From contig ONBW01000022.1 in NCBI GenBank assembly GCA_900316165.1, forward strand, positions 1 through 34,159: a DNA stretch of 34,159 nucleotides. The letters are read 5' to 3'. Below are positions 1 through 6,095 of the stretch, piece by piece (the first letter of the stretch is position 1; each line of letters starts with the position of its first letter). Position numbers and translations under genes: made by a program. The notes under the pieces were generated by a model that saw only the letters and a list, made by a program, of their open reading frames with translations, searched no databases and was not told the DNA's origin. The DNA comes from an uncultured Lachnospiraceae bacterium (GTDB lineage Bacteria; Bacillota; Clostridia; Lachnospirales; Lachnospiraceae).

Positions 1-2
1 GT

Positions 3-340
3 GATCTTATCCGAAGATCCAAGTGTATGAGCTCTCATATACTTCAGTATATTTGGAATGTTTGTCATGGTACTAGGTGAACGCGCGTCCTCCCAAAACA
101 GCAATGAAACAGATTGAGGCGGGTCAGCGCGGACATATGCGTCACGTCCTGCTGATCTCTATAGGCTGTTCCATCCGTTCACCGTCCTTCGAGGAGGAGT
201 CATCACAGAATCCAAAAATCCCTTAGTCCATATGGACCGCGGATCCTTTTGTTCTGCCAGAGGGCTCGTGACTTACGCTGATAGGTCACTGCTCTCCTTT
301 CGGACAATCAATACTTTAATTCATTTTAGTGGTACAAACA
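3..340 (+). ncRNA. Candidate large structured RNA, class unknown
   Basis: No convincing gene is present, but the plus strand folds coherently. A closing stem pairs 59-65 with 334-340 and 71-75 with 327-331. Inside it two arms abut directly. Arm one pairs 76-83 with 176-183 (8 bp, perfect) and encloses 97-102/165-170 and 124-128/151-155 with 131-134/146-149. Arm two pairs 184-187/302-305, 191-194/298-301 and 196-199/294-297, and encloses a long hairpin (206-210/252-256, 214-217/247-250, 218-221/241-244, 226-229/234-237) and a hairpin 268-274/283-289. Two further hairpins lie 5' (3-8/14-19 and 21-30/35-44). Several pairs are G-U only if the plus strand is the RNA (25/40, 71/331, 193/299, 194/298, 273/284), which sets the orientation. 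I see no RNase P, tmRNA, SRP or 6S signature. The 5' end may lie outside the window. Function unknown. Confidence 0.5.
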
Positions 341-541
341 ATTTTAAGATGTGGTTTATAAGACGTTATTCCGCAGAAAGTGATATATGTGTTGGATATC
401 TAAAGATAAAATCCATAATTTCTTCTGATAATTATTAAAAAGGATTCAAGAATTGTTTAATCAAATATTTTAATAATGTAGTTCAATCAAACTTAAAATT
501 TTTTAACAAACGTTTTTTAATCCAGTACTGTAAAAATCCGT
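341..541. other. AT-rich spacer without recognisable gene
   Basis: This stretch lies between the folded RNA and the end of the TetR gene. It is strongly AT-rich with several A and T runs. I find no start codon with a ribosome binding site, no tRNA and no convincing stem followed by a T-run on either strand. It may contain the 3' tail of the RNA or the 3' untranslated region of the TetR transcript. Confidence 0.5.
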
Positions 542-1054
542 TTATTTTTTCAGGCCATGCTCTATCAGCGATGCTGCCATCTGCGCGAGCTCTGACGTGT
601 CGACCTGTCTGCCGGAGAGGCGGCATTTTTCGTAGATGTAAAGTATCGAATAAAGGTATCCCTCGATCAGGCAGTGATCAGATCCTGTATAATATCTGCT
701 GAAGGCCTCGGAGGTAAAGACAACGTGCAGGAAGCGCGCGCGGAATTCACCTGACTTCTCTCCGGATATCAGCTGATAGAGGCTCTCGTCTGCGTTATTC
801 AGGTAGTCGTAGAGCGATTTAATGTCAGAGACGAGCTCACCCGTAAAGCCCGCTGTCACCTCCTGCACCGTGTAGTCACAAAGCTCTTCCAACGCGTCAT
901 CCACTGTTTTATAATGCAGATAGAAGGTTTTTCTGTCAATGCCCGCCGCGCGCGACAGCTCCGCAACTGAGATATCCGCGATGTCCTTATCGGCCACGAG
1001 TGAAAGCAGGCCGATGCGTATTTTTACAAGAGTTTTTTCGATTCGCTTATCCAT
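542..1054 (-). CDS. TetR/AcrR-family transcriptional regulator
   Basis: A 170-residue protein with the usual TetR layout: an N-terminal DNA-binding domain (about residues 8-55) with the helix-turn-helix pattern VAELSRAAGIDRKTFYLHY, followed by an all-helical region that would bind a ligand and dimerise. The ligand pocket gives no clue to the inducer. Its ATG overlaps the last 8 bases of the upstream sigma-4/alpha-CTD gene, so the two are almost certainly translated from one mRNA by coupling. No pump or enzyme gene is adjacent, so its target is not obvious; it may regulate its own operon. Family assignment is firm, function is not. Confidence 0.85.
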   Translation of the reverse strand: MDKRIEKTLVKIRIGLLSLVADKDIADISVAELSRAAGIDRKTFYLHYKTVDDALEELCDYTVQEVTAGFTGELVSDIKSLYDYLNNADESLYQLISGEKSGEFRARFLHVVFTSEAFSRYYTGSDHCLIEGYLYSILYIYEKCRLSGRQVDTSELAQMAASLIEHGLKK

Positions 1055-1982
1055 TCTCTTCTCCTAAAATCATCCAGCAGATGTGCAAAAGCAGCTTCGC
1101 GCTGACTCCCGGTATCGCGCATGCCTGCGCCTCTGAAAGCGCGAGCACGTCGCCGACCGTAGATAACCCCGCCCTCTCGAAGGCGAGCACTGATTTCGTC
1201 GGCAGGTCGAGATCCGACAAAAGCGTATCCGGGTATATGAGCCTCTCGTCGTCCGGCACCTTCAATGCCTCGACGTAGCCGTACGCACTTTTTACGACAC
1301 GCGACAGAAGCTCAGACGGACTCACTCCGATGACTTCCGAGAGCTTCAGCATTCCCTCCTCTTTAAAAAATGAACGCTCCTCTTCATCTGCGGCTATCCC
1401 GGCGTCTGCGTTCATTTTTGCAAGAAAGGTGATGGCGTCGTTCATCCACTTAAGCTCTGTCTGCCTTCTGTCGTATAGTTCCTGCAGCTCACTGAGTGTT
1501 TTGATGTATTCGCGGCCCATTACGAGGTCGCGCTTTCTTGCTTTTAAGGTACGGATAGCTGCATTTTTCTTAAGGGCTGCGTTCGACTCATTGATTCCGA
1601 GCTGTGCCGCCACCTCGCGGAGACTCTGCCGCTTTTTGTAGTAGCTGTCTATTATGAGGCGCTCATCGTCATCTAGCAGCTCTTCCTCCAGCTGTTCCAG
1701 CGTCTCGTCAAAATCCTTCGGCACATAGACTTCCTCATCTCCGCAGATGTCAGATACCAGGTCATCCTGCCAGGCTGGGTGGCGGTATTCTTCTAATTCA
1801 CTTGCGGTCTGACCGTTGCTTTTTTTAAGGCTTCTCAGGAGTGTCTTAAAGGCTGAGGTGCTGATGCCCTGCCCGTCCAGCGCCTGTGATAGGGGCTTTC
1901 CTCCGAGAACTTCAGTACAGGCCTGTGAAAGTGCCTTTGCAAAATCCTCTGCGGCATGAATGTCTGCCGTTGTAAACTGCAT
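1047..1982 (-). CDS. Sigma-region-4-like HTH plus RpoA C-terminal-like domain protein
   Basis: A 311-residue protein of unusual composition. Residues about 100-152 look like sigma-70 region 4: an acidic DDDERLIIDSYY segment, then SLREVAAQLGINESNAALKK as helix-turn-helix. Residues about 252-305 resemble the RNA polymerase alpha C-terminal domain (LSDLDLPTKSVLAFERAGLSTVGDVL, then a helix-hairpin-helix-like IPGVSAKLLL). The N-terminal 90 residues are not recognised, and no sigma region 2 is present, so it is not a complete sigma factor. The start is supported by AGAGGA eight bases upstream of the ATG and by a promoter at 2018-2046. It overlaps the TetR gene downstream and is divergent from the XRE gene. 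I infer a transcription factor or polymerase-associated protein; domain calls are by eye. Confidence 0.7.
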   Translation of the reverse strand: MQFTTADIHAAEDFAKALSQACTEVLGGKPLSQALDGQGISTSAFKTLLRSLKKSNGQTASELEEYRHPAWQDDLVSDICGDEEVYVPKDFDETLEQLEEELLDDDERLIIDSYYKKRQSLREVAAQLGINESNAALKKNAAIRTLKARKRDLVMGREYIKTLSELQELYDRRQTELKWMNDAITFLAKMNADAGIAADEEERSFFKEEGMLKLSEVIGVSPSELLSRVVKSAYGYVEALKVPDDERLIYPDTLLSDLDLPTKSVLAFERAGLSTVGDVLALSEAQACAIPGVSAKLLLHICWMILGEENG

Positions 1983-2017
1983 TTTTCATATCCTCTATTC
2001 TAATTAATGTGCTTTTT

Positions 2018-2046
2018 ATTCTAGCTTATTTGCGTTTTTAACGCAA
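2018..2046 (-). promoter_or_regulatory. Sigma-A-type promoter for the sigma-4/alpha-CTD - TetR operon
   Basis: On the minus strand TTGCGT (2041-2046) and TAGAAT (2018-2023) are separated by 17 bases. The -35 box is one arm of the inverted repeat 2030-2046. The expected start of transcription near 2011 leaves a leader of about 28 bases before the ATG at 1982. Confidence 0.6.
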
Positions 2047-2057
2047 GTATTTATATT
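2030..2057 (+). promoter_or_regulatory. Operator inverted repeat with XRE promoter
   Basis: TTGCGTT and AACGCAA form a perfect 7-bp inverted repeat with a TTT spacer (2030-2046). On the plus strand the left arm supplies a -35 box TTGCGT (2030-2035), with TATATT at 2052-2057 after 16 bases, reading toward the XRE gene. The right arm supplies the -35 of the opposing promoter. A dimeric repressor bound here would block both. The XRE protein or the TetR protein is the obvious candidate, but nothing in the sequence tells which. Confidence 0.55.
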
Positions 2058-2105
2058 CTAAACACATTATAGTCCTGTAAATTTACGGTAGGGAGGATAG
2101 AGGAA

Positions 2106-2402
2106 ATGATTAAAGGTCTCTCAGAAAAACTCAAGAAAAAAAGACAGGCTCTTGGCCTGTCCAGAAAAGTCGTCTCCGAAATCATCGGCATCTCTGCCTC
2201 TACTCTCGCTGACTATGAAAATGGCTACATAGAGCCATCTCTTAAGAATATCATGAAGCTCGCTGCTCTGTACAAATGCTCGACCGACTATCTGCTCGGC
2301 CTCGAGAAGCAGGCTCCCGCCCGCTGTATTGATGTGTCGCAGCTCTCCGACGACCAGGCGCAGGCGCTGCAGCGGCTGGTGGATACGATGGAGGGGGAGT
2401 AA
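2106..2402 (+). CDS. XRE-family (Cro/CI-type) helix-turn-helix regulator
   Basis: A 98-residue protein and the only plus-strand gene in the window. Residues 4-65 form a classic XRE helix-turn-helix domain (LSEKLKKKRQALGLSRKVVS, then a SASTLADYENGYIEPS recognition region and YKCSTDYLLGL). The remaining 30 residues are a short helical tail. A GGGAGG and an AGAGGA lie just upstream of the ATG. It is divergent from the sigma-4/alpha-CTD operon and shares an inverted repeat with it, which suggests mutual or self regulation. It ends at a bidirectional terminator that separates it from the HEPN gene. Its own targets are unknown. Confidence 0.85.
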   Translation: MIKGLSEKLKKKRQALGLSRKVVSEIIGISASTLADYENGYIEPSLKNIMKLAALYKCSTDYLLGLEKQAPARCIDVSQLSDDQAQALQRLVDTMEGE

Positions 2403-2419
2403 GATGTGGTATAAAAATG

Positions 2420-2439
2420 GCTCTGCTGAAGCAGAGCCA
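2420..2439. terminator. Bidirectional intrinsic terminator between convergent genes
   Basis: GGCTCTGC (2420-2427) pairs perfectly with GCAGAGCC (2432-2439) around a TGAA loop. On the minus strand it is followed by ATTTTTATA and on the plus strand by AAATCTTATT, so it can serve both the XRE gene and the HEPN gene. Confidence 0.8.
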
Positions 2440-2443
2440 AATC

Positions 2444-2875
2444 TTATTCGCTAACCTGATTCGATTGTTTTATTCGATTATCGATATAGATATCAACTCT
2501 ATCTAAAAAATTCCTTGCAGATTCTATGGTCTCTGATGTTTCTTCTTTAGATGCTACATAAAAATCATCATAATCACTGGCATGTCTTATTAACTCAACC
2601 TTAGAAATCATATGCCCTGTTTCGCGTGGAAATATTTCTGTTTTTACATAATTCTTGTTAAAATTAGCTATAGCATCTTTATGACGCTTGTAAGCATTAC
2701 CATCGAGTGCATGAATAGCCGAGATAGCATGAAAAATAGCATAATAAGCTCTGTTATTTGCCATTCGATATTCACCTGCATTAAACAGAATTTCTGCTCC
2801 TTTTAAATCCTCTTTTGCTGTATCCATCCGATATTTGGAGAGAGCTTCACGATCATATCCATCATGCTGCGTCAT
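2444..2875 (-). CDS. HEPN-domain protein (COG1895/UPF0332-like), probable toxin of an MNT-HEPN pair
   Basis: A 143-residue helical protein of the HEPN superfamily. Diagnostic stretches are RAYYAIFHAISAIHAL (about residues 40-55), the KRHKDAI segment, and a YVKTEIFPRETGHMISKVEL...DYDDFY region typical of the COG1895 branch. R-AYYAIF-H fits an R-x6-H spacing, but I cannot say it is the ribonuclease motif. The ATG at 2873-2875 is preferred over one 27 bases upstream because GGAAGGGG precedes it at a suitable distance; the upstream ATG has none. It overlaps the nucleotidyltransferase gene by 14 bases. In characterised pairs of this kind the HEPN protein is an RNA-cleaving toxin and the nucleotidyltransferase neutralises it. 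This AT-rich pair differs from the surrounding housekeeping genes, suggesting acquisition. Confidence 0.75.
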   Translation of the reverse strand: MTQHDGYDREALSKYRMDTAKEDLKGAEILFNAGEYRMANNRAYYAIFHAISAIHALDGNAYKRHKDAIANFNKNYVKTEIFPRETGHMISKVELIRHASDYDDFYVASKEETSETIESARNFLDRVDIYIDNRIKQSNQVSE

Positions 2876-3203
2876 ATAGTCTAACCCCTTCCTTATCAAC
2901 ATTCACATAGAATGGATATGCTGGAATCCAATGGTAGAATTCAGCCTTATTTTTCATCATAGGCATGATGTCGGTGTCATACTTATCATTAATATCATAG
3001 GTGAGATCAACCAGGCTGTTTAGATAATTCTTGGCATCAAAGTCTGAGACATCTAAGAGTATCATAATATCAATATCTGAATCATCATTATAGTCACCCC
3101 TCGCATATGAGCCATAGAGAATTACTGTCTTTAGATGATTACCAAAAATCCTTTTTACACCCGCTACATATTCAGCAAGAATACCTTCAATGTTTTTATC
3201 CAT
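2862..3203 (-). CDS. MNT-family minimal nucleotidyltransferase, probable antitoxin
   Basis: A 113-residue protein with the catalytic signature of the DNA polymerase beta-like superfamily: GSYARGDYNDDSDIDIMIL (from about residue 31), matching G-S-x10-D-x-D, whose aspartates bind the metal. The short length with no second domain is typical of MNT proteins paired with HEPN proteins. In studied pairs such enzymes transfer AMP to the HEPN toxin; that activity here is inferred only from the pairing. GGGAGGA lies upstream of the ATG. It is the first gene of the two-gene unit, with its 3' end overlapping the HEPN gene. Confidence 0.8.
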   Translation of the reverse strand: MDKNIEGILAEYVAGVKRIFGNHLKTVILYGSYARGDYNDDSDIDIMILLDVSDFDAKNYLNSLVDLTYDINDKYDTDIMPMMKNKAEFYHWIPAYPFYVNVDKEGVRLYDAA

Positions 3204-3317
3204 GAATTATATCCTCCCTACTACAATACATAAATAATATTATCGTCAAAGTAAATCAAAATGATTTTACTGTATCTGTGTCAAGAGTACCACAGAAATC
3301 AGCCTTTTTCAAGCTAT

Positions 3318-3363
3318 GAAAAATCCCGCCTGCACCAACTGTTGCGCTGATGCGGACGGGATT
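3318..3363 (-). terminator. Intrinsic terminator after the alpha/beta hydrolase gene
   Basis: On the minus strand AATCCCG pairs with CGGGATT, with further pairing of CCGCA with TGC-GG inside, followed by a T5 run (3319-3323). It lies about 45 bases after the stop codon at 3407. Confidence 0.75.
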
Positions 3364-3406
3364 GGATTCTCTAGGGATTATGTCTTTATCAAGATCCTTT
3401 CGCGCT

Positions 3407-4045
3407 TCAATTCTTCCCCATCTGCCCGAGATTTAAGAATTCGGCGACTTCCTCGATGACGCTTCTGAGGTTTCCTATGTCGGTAAGGACGCTTCCTGTT
3501 TCGAGGGAATGGTTTGCATCGGTGATCTGGCAGAGAGTGACTTTGCACTCTTCTGCTTCTGACGAAATCAGCTCATTATCCGGCGCCCACGGATCCTTAA
3601 GTCCATGGAAAATAATAATGTCCTCCGCGCGGGCAGAGCCCTGTGCCTCGAGCAGGAGCCTCAGCTCATACATAGTCTCAGGGAGCGGCGTGAAGAGAAT
3701 ATGCTTTGCGCCGAGTCTGAACTTGCGGTCAGCCATCAGCGAGACCTGCGTTCCTATGCTCTTCGAGATGAAAAGTGCCTGTTGCTCATACTTTCCCAAA
3801 TCATCCGGCAGCTGCTCCTTAAGCTGGTTGTAGGCATGTCTTACGGCGCGTTTCATTTTTTCCTCATCGCCCTTGACGCCCTTCTCGAAGCCTCCAAAGT
3901 GTATCGGCTTTCTGGTGTAGCCCGCCTTCTCGGCCAGCTTTCCCGAGAAGTAAAGAAGTGACCTGTCCGTCGTGTAGCCAATACCCGGAACTATGTATGC
4001 TGTTTTTTCCTGAGTGGCAGTTATCGTCTGCTCAATATCTGACAT
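3407..4045 (-). CDS. Alpha/beta-hydrolase fold protein
   Basis: A 212-residue protein that appears to be a small alpha/beta hydrolase. The likely nucleophile is Ser96 in ISKSIGTQ, a variant of the usual G-x-S-x-G elbow. Asp151 in FHGLKDPWAP and His179 in DANHSLE complete a plausible triad in the right order and spacing. There is no signal peptide or membrane segment, so it should be cytoplasmic. The substrate cannot be told from the sequence. It lies 121 bases downstream of argC in the same direction and ends at a good terminator, so it may be the last gene of the argC unit. The gap 4046-4166 shows no promoter I trust. Confidence 0.65.
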   Translation of the reverse strand: MSDIEQTITATQEKTAYIVPGIGYTTDRSLLYFSGKLAEKAGYTRKPIHFGGFEKGVKGDEEKMKRAVRHAYNQLKEQLPDDLGKYEQQALFISKSIGTQVSLMADRKFRLGAKHILFTPLPETMYELRLLLEAQGSARAEDIIIFHGLKDPWAPDNELISSEAEECKVTLCQITDANHSLETGSVLTDIGNLRSVIEEVAEFLNLGQMGKN

Positions 4046-4166
4046 CTATTATCATTCTTTCTTCAAATCTACCAATTTACATCAGCCCAAAAGCATCTAT
4101 CACTTCACAACAGTCACATAGAAAAAGTTTTCATGGCCGCTCGAATTTTTCCTGACATTAAGACTG

Positions 4167-5102
4167 TCAGATCAGTCCTAGTGTCTCATCAATTCCAAGT
4201 GCGATATTCATGTTCTGGACTGCGGCGCCAGAGGCTCCCTTGCCGAGGTTGTCGAAAACTGCGGTGACAGCGGTATTCTCTGCGTCTCCACTGACATAGA
4301 TCTTCAGGCAGTTCGATCCGGCAAGCTCATTTGCGTAAACTGTTCCCGGCTTCTCCTCAAAGTCTGCGACTGATACGAACATCTCGCCCTCGTAGTGATT
4401 TTTCAAAGCCTGCCAGATATCGGTGGCTGTCGGTGCACCATTAAGTAGCCTGTTCTGAAGTGTCAATGTTCCGGCCATGCCCTTGTAATAATCATCTACC
4501 ACTGGTAAAAATACCGGCGTATGCTTTAATCCGGTGTATTTTACCATCTCTGGTATGTGCTTGTGCTTTAGGGTTCTTCCATAGATGCCAGGTGATGAGA
4601 GGGTTTCCGGTCTTCCGTCCTTCTCATAATCTGCTATCATTTTCTTTCCGCCGCCTGAATATCCTGTCAGTGAAAAGAAGCTTACCGGATAGTCGTCAGG
4701 AAGAATTCCTGCCTGAACCAGCGGCGCCACTGTGCTGATAAAACCTGTAGCGTGACAGCCCGGATTTGCGATTCTATGAGAAGCTGCTATCGCTTCACGC
4801 TGATCCTTCTTTAATTCTGGAAATCCGTAGGTCCAGCCCTCAGCGGTGCGGTGGGCAGTAGAGGCGTCGATTATTTTTACATGATCGTTCTCTACGAGGC
4901 TTACCGCATTTATGGCTTCGGCGTCAGGCAGGCAGAGGAAAACGATGTCTGCGGCGTTGATGTATTTTTTCCTCTCATCTACATCGTGGCGCTTCTCAGG
5001 ATCTATCAGGAGAAGCTCTAAGTCCTCACGCTCTCCGATCCTGTCGTAAATCTGCAGTCCAGTCGTTCCGCTCTGTCCATCTATGTAAATCTTTGGTTTC
5101 AT
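4167..5102 (-). CDS. argC: N-acetyl-gamma-glutamyl-phosphate reductase, type 2
   Basis: A 311-residue enzyme that reduces N-acetyl-glutamyl phosphate to the semialdehyde with NADPH, the third step of arginine synthesis. The N-terminal nucleotide-binding loop reads IDGQSGTTGLQIYDRI (residues 7-22), typical of the shorter type 2 enzymes. The catalytic cysteine is Cys116 in IANPGCHATGF. Length fits type 2 (about 310) rather than type 1 (about 345). It starts 9 bases after the DUF308-like gene stop, so the two are cotranscribed. No other arg genes are present here. Confidence 0.9.
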   Translation of the reverse strand: MKPKIYIDGQSGTTGLQIYDRIGEREDLELLLIDPEKRHDVDERKKYINAADIVFLCLPDAEAINAVSLVENDHVKIIDASTAHRTAEGWTYGFPELKKDQREAIAASHRIANPGCHATGFISTVAPLVQAGILPDDYPVSFFSLTGYSGGGKKMIADYEKDGRPETLSSPGIYGRTLKHKHIPEMVKYTGLKHTPVFLPVVDDYYKGMAGTLTLQNRLLNGAPTATDIWQALKNHYEGEMFVSVADFEEKPGTVYANELAGSNCLKIYVSGDAENTAVTAVFDNLGKGASGAAVQNMNIALGIDETLGLI

Positions 5103-5111
5103 GGTTCTCCT

Positions 5112-6080
5112 TCAATCCTTTTTTGTACTGTCCTGATATCTGTCTGTTTTTGATCCTTCCGGATTTTCCTCTGCATTTTCATCAGCAGATGCTTTTTCCT
5201 GCTCTTCAGATTTTTCCTCTGCAGGGGATTTTTCCTGCTCTTCAGGTCTTTTCTCTGCAGGGGATTTTTCCTGCTCTTCAGGTTCTTCCGATCCTTCCGC
5301 CTCTTCTATGCTTTCGTCATCTGCGTCAGCCGCGTCAATTGCGTCATCCGCGTCAATTGGCTCGTTCCAGAGTCTGCCTGGATTTGGTTCAGGCGGCAGG
5401 TCTTTTACTGTGAAAGGCTGGTCCTCGAGATTTCTCTCGCGGGATCTATTGATTTCAAAATATGTCTCAGTGTAAGGCTCCTCCTCGACATTGCGCTTTG
5501 CGGAAAGCTCGAGCCATCTCTCATAGCGGACGCTTCTGACAAAGGTCATAAGGAGCGACAGGATTCCAAGGATTCCTGCAGCCATCACACCGAGGTAGAA
5601 ATATTGGAGATTTTCAAGAATTGTCTTGTAATAAACTACAAGGAAAGCTGCACCGAGTGCTATCACTGCAGCCGCAAATACGAAATTAAGAAATGCTGAA
5701 AATGGCCCGCGCATAAACGCACACTGCAGGAAGAACTGAAGGATGCATACGCCGAGCACAATAAGGACACAGGCGAGCACATAAATGAAGTACCCGGTCA
5801 CAACCTTCGCCTGAAGAATCAGAAGCACGCCGACAGTTATCATCAGAATACCTGTCGAAAAGTCAAAATTCGAAACTGCCCGGTACTCCTCTTTCATGAA
5901 AAACCGGAGCACCAGCCAGACACCGCCGACTATCGCAAAACCGCTCATCACATACACAAATCCAATGACCGGAAATGCCTTATCTATCGAAAGTATAGCT
6001 CCTGCGATAATACAGAGCACCGACAGCACGATCTCCGCCATCATCGCAGCGTAATTTCTGTTTATGCGTTTTTCTTCCAT
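5112..6080 (-). CDS. DUF308/HdeD-like membrane protein with acidic repeat tail
   Basis: A 322-residue protein. The first 190 residues contain about six hydrophobic helices arranged as in DUF308/HdeD-like proteins (for example AEIVLSVLCIIAGAIL and LNFVFAAAVIALGAAFLVVY). The last 90 residues are hydrophilic, very acidic and probably disordered, including three near-identical 12-residue units starting EEQEKSPAE (residues 268-303). No enzymatic motif is visible and function is unknown. It sits between the topoisomerase A gene (16 bases upstream) and argC (9 bases downstream), so it is likely part of one transcript. Confidence 0.65.
   Translation of the reverse strand: MEEKRINRNYAAMMAEIVLSVLCIIAGAILSIDKAFPVIGFVYVMSGFAIVGGVWLVLRFFMKEEYRAVSNFDFSTGILMITVGVLLILQAKVVTGYFIYVLACVLIVLGVCILQFFLQCAFMRGPFSAFLNFVFAAAVIALGAAFLVVYYKTILENLQYFYLGVMAAGILGILSLLMTFVRSVRYERWLELSAKRNVEEEPYTETYFEINRSRERNLEDQPFTVKDLPPEPNPGRLWNEPIDADDAIDAADADDESIEEAEGSEEPEEQEKSPAEKRPEEQEKSPAEEKSEEQEKASADENAEENPEGSKTDRYQDSTKKD
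5172..5279 (-). repeat. Three 36-bp tandem repeats coding an acidic tail
   Basis: Three in-frame 36-bp units encode EEQEKSPAEKRP, EEQEKSPAEEKS and EEQEKASADENA at the end of the DUF308-like protein. The first two differ little at DNA level and the third has diverged. Copy number could vary between strains. Confidence 0.8.
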
Positions 6081-6095
6081 AGCCAGCTCCTATTT

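Noticed and set aside
1-68. Minus-strand partial reading frame starting MTNIPNILKYMRAH
   Set aside because: It vaguely recalls the start of PgsA, but the nearest GGGAGGA is about 20 bases from the ATG and the region is better explained as two RNA hairpins. It cannot be extended past the window edge.
232-438. Plus-strand 68-codon reading frame
   Set aside because: It begins inside the strongest hairpin of the putative RNA, has no ribosome binding site at a usable distance, and its second half is AT-rich spacer with no protein-like pattern.
4151-4170. CTGACA/TGTCAG hairpin at the argC stop codon as terminator
   Set aside because: The stem is only six pairs and on the minus strand is followed by GGAAAAATTC, not a T-run.
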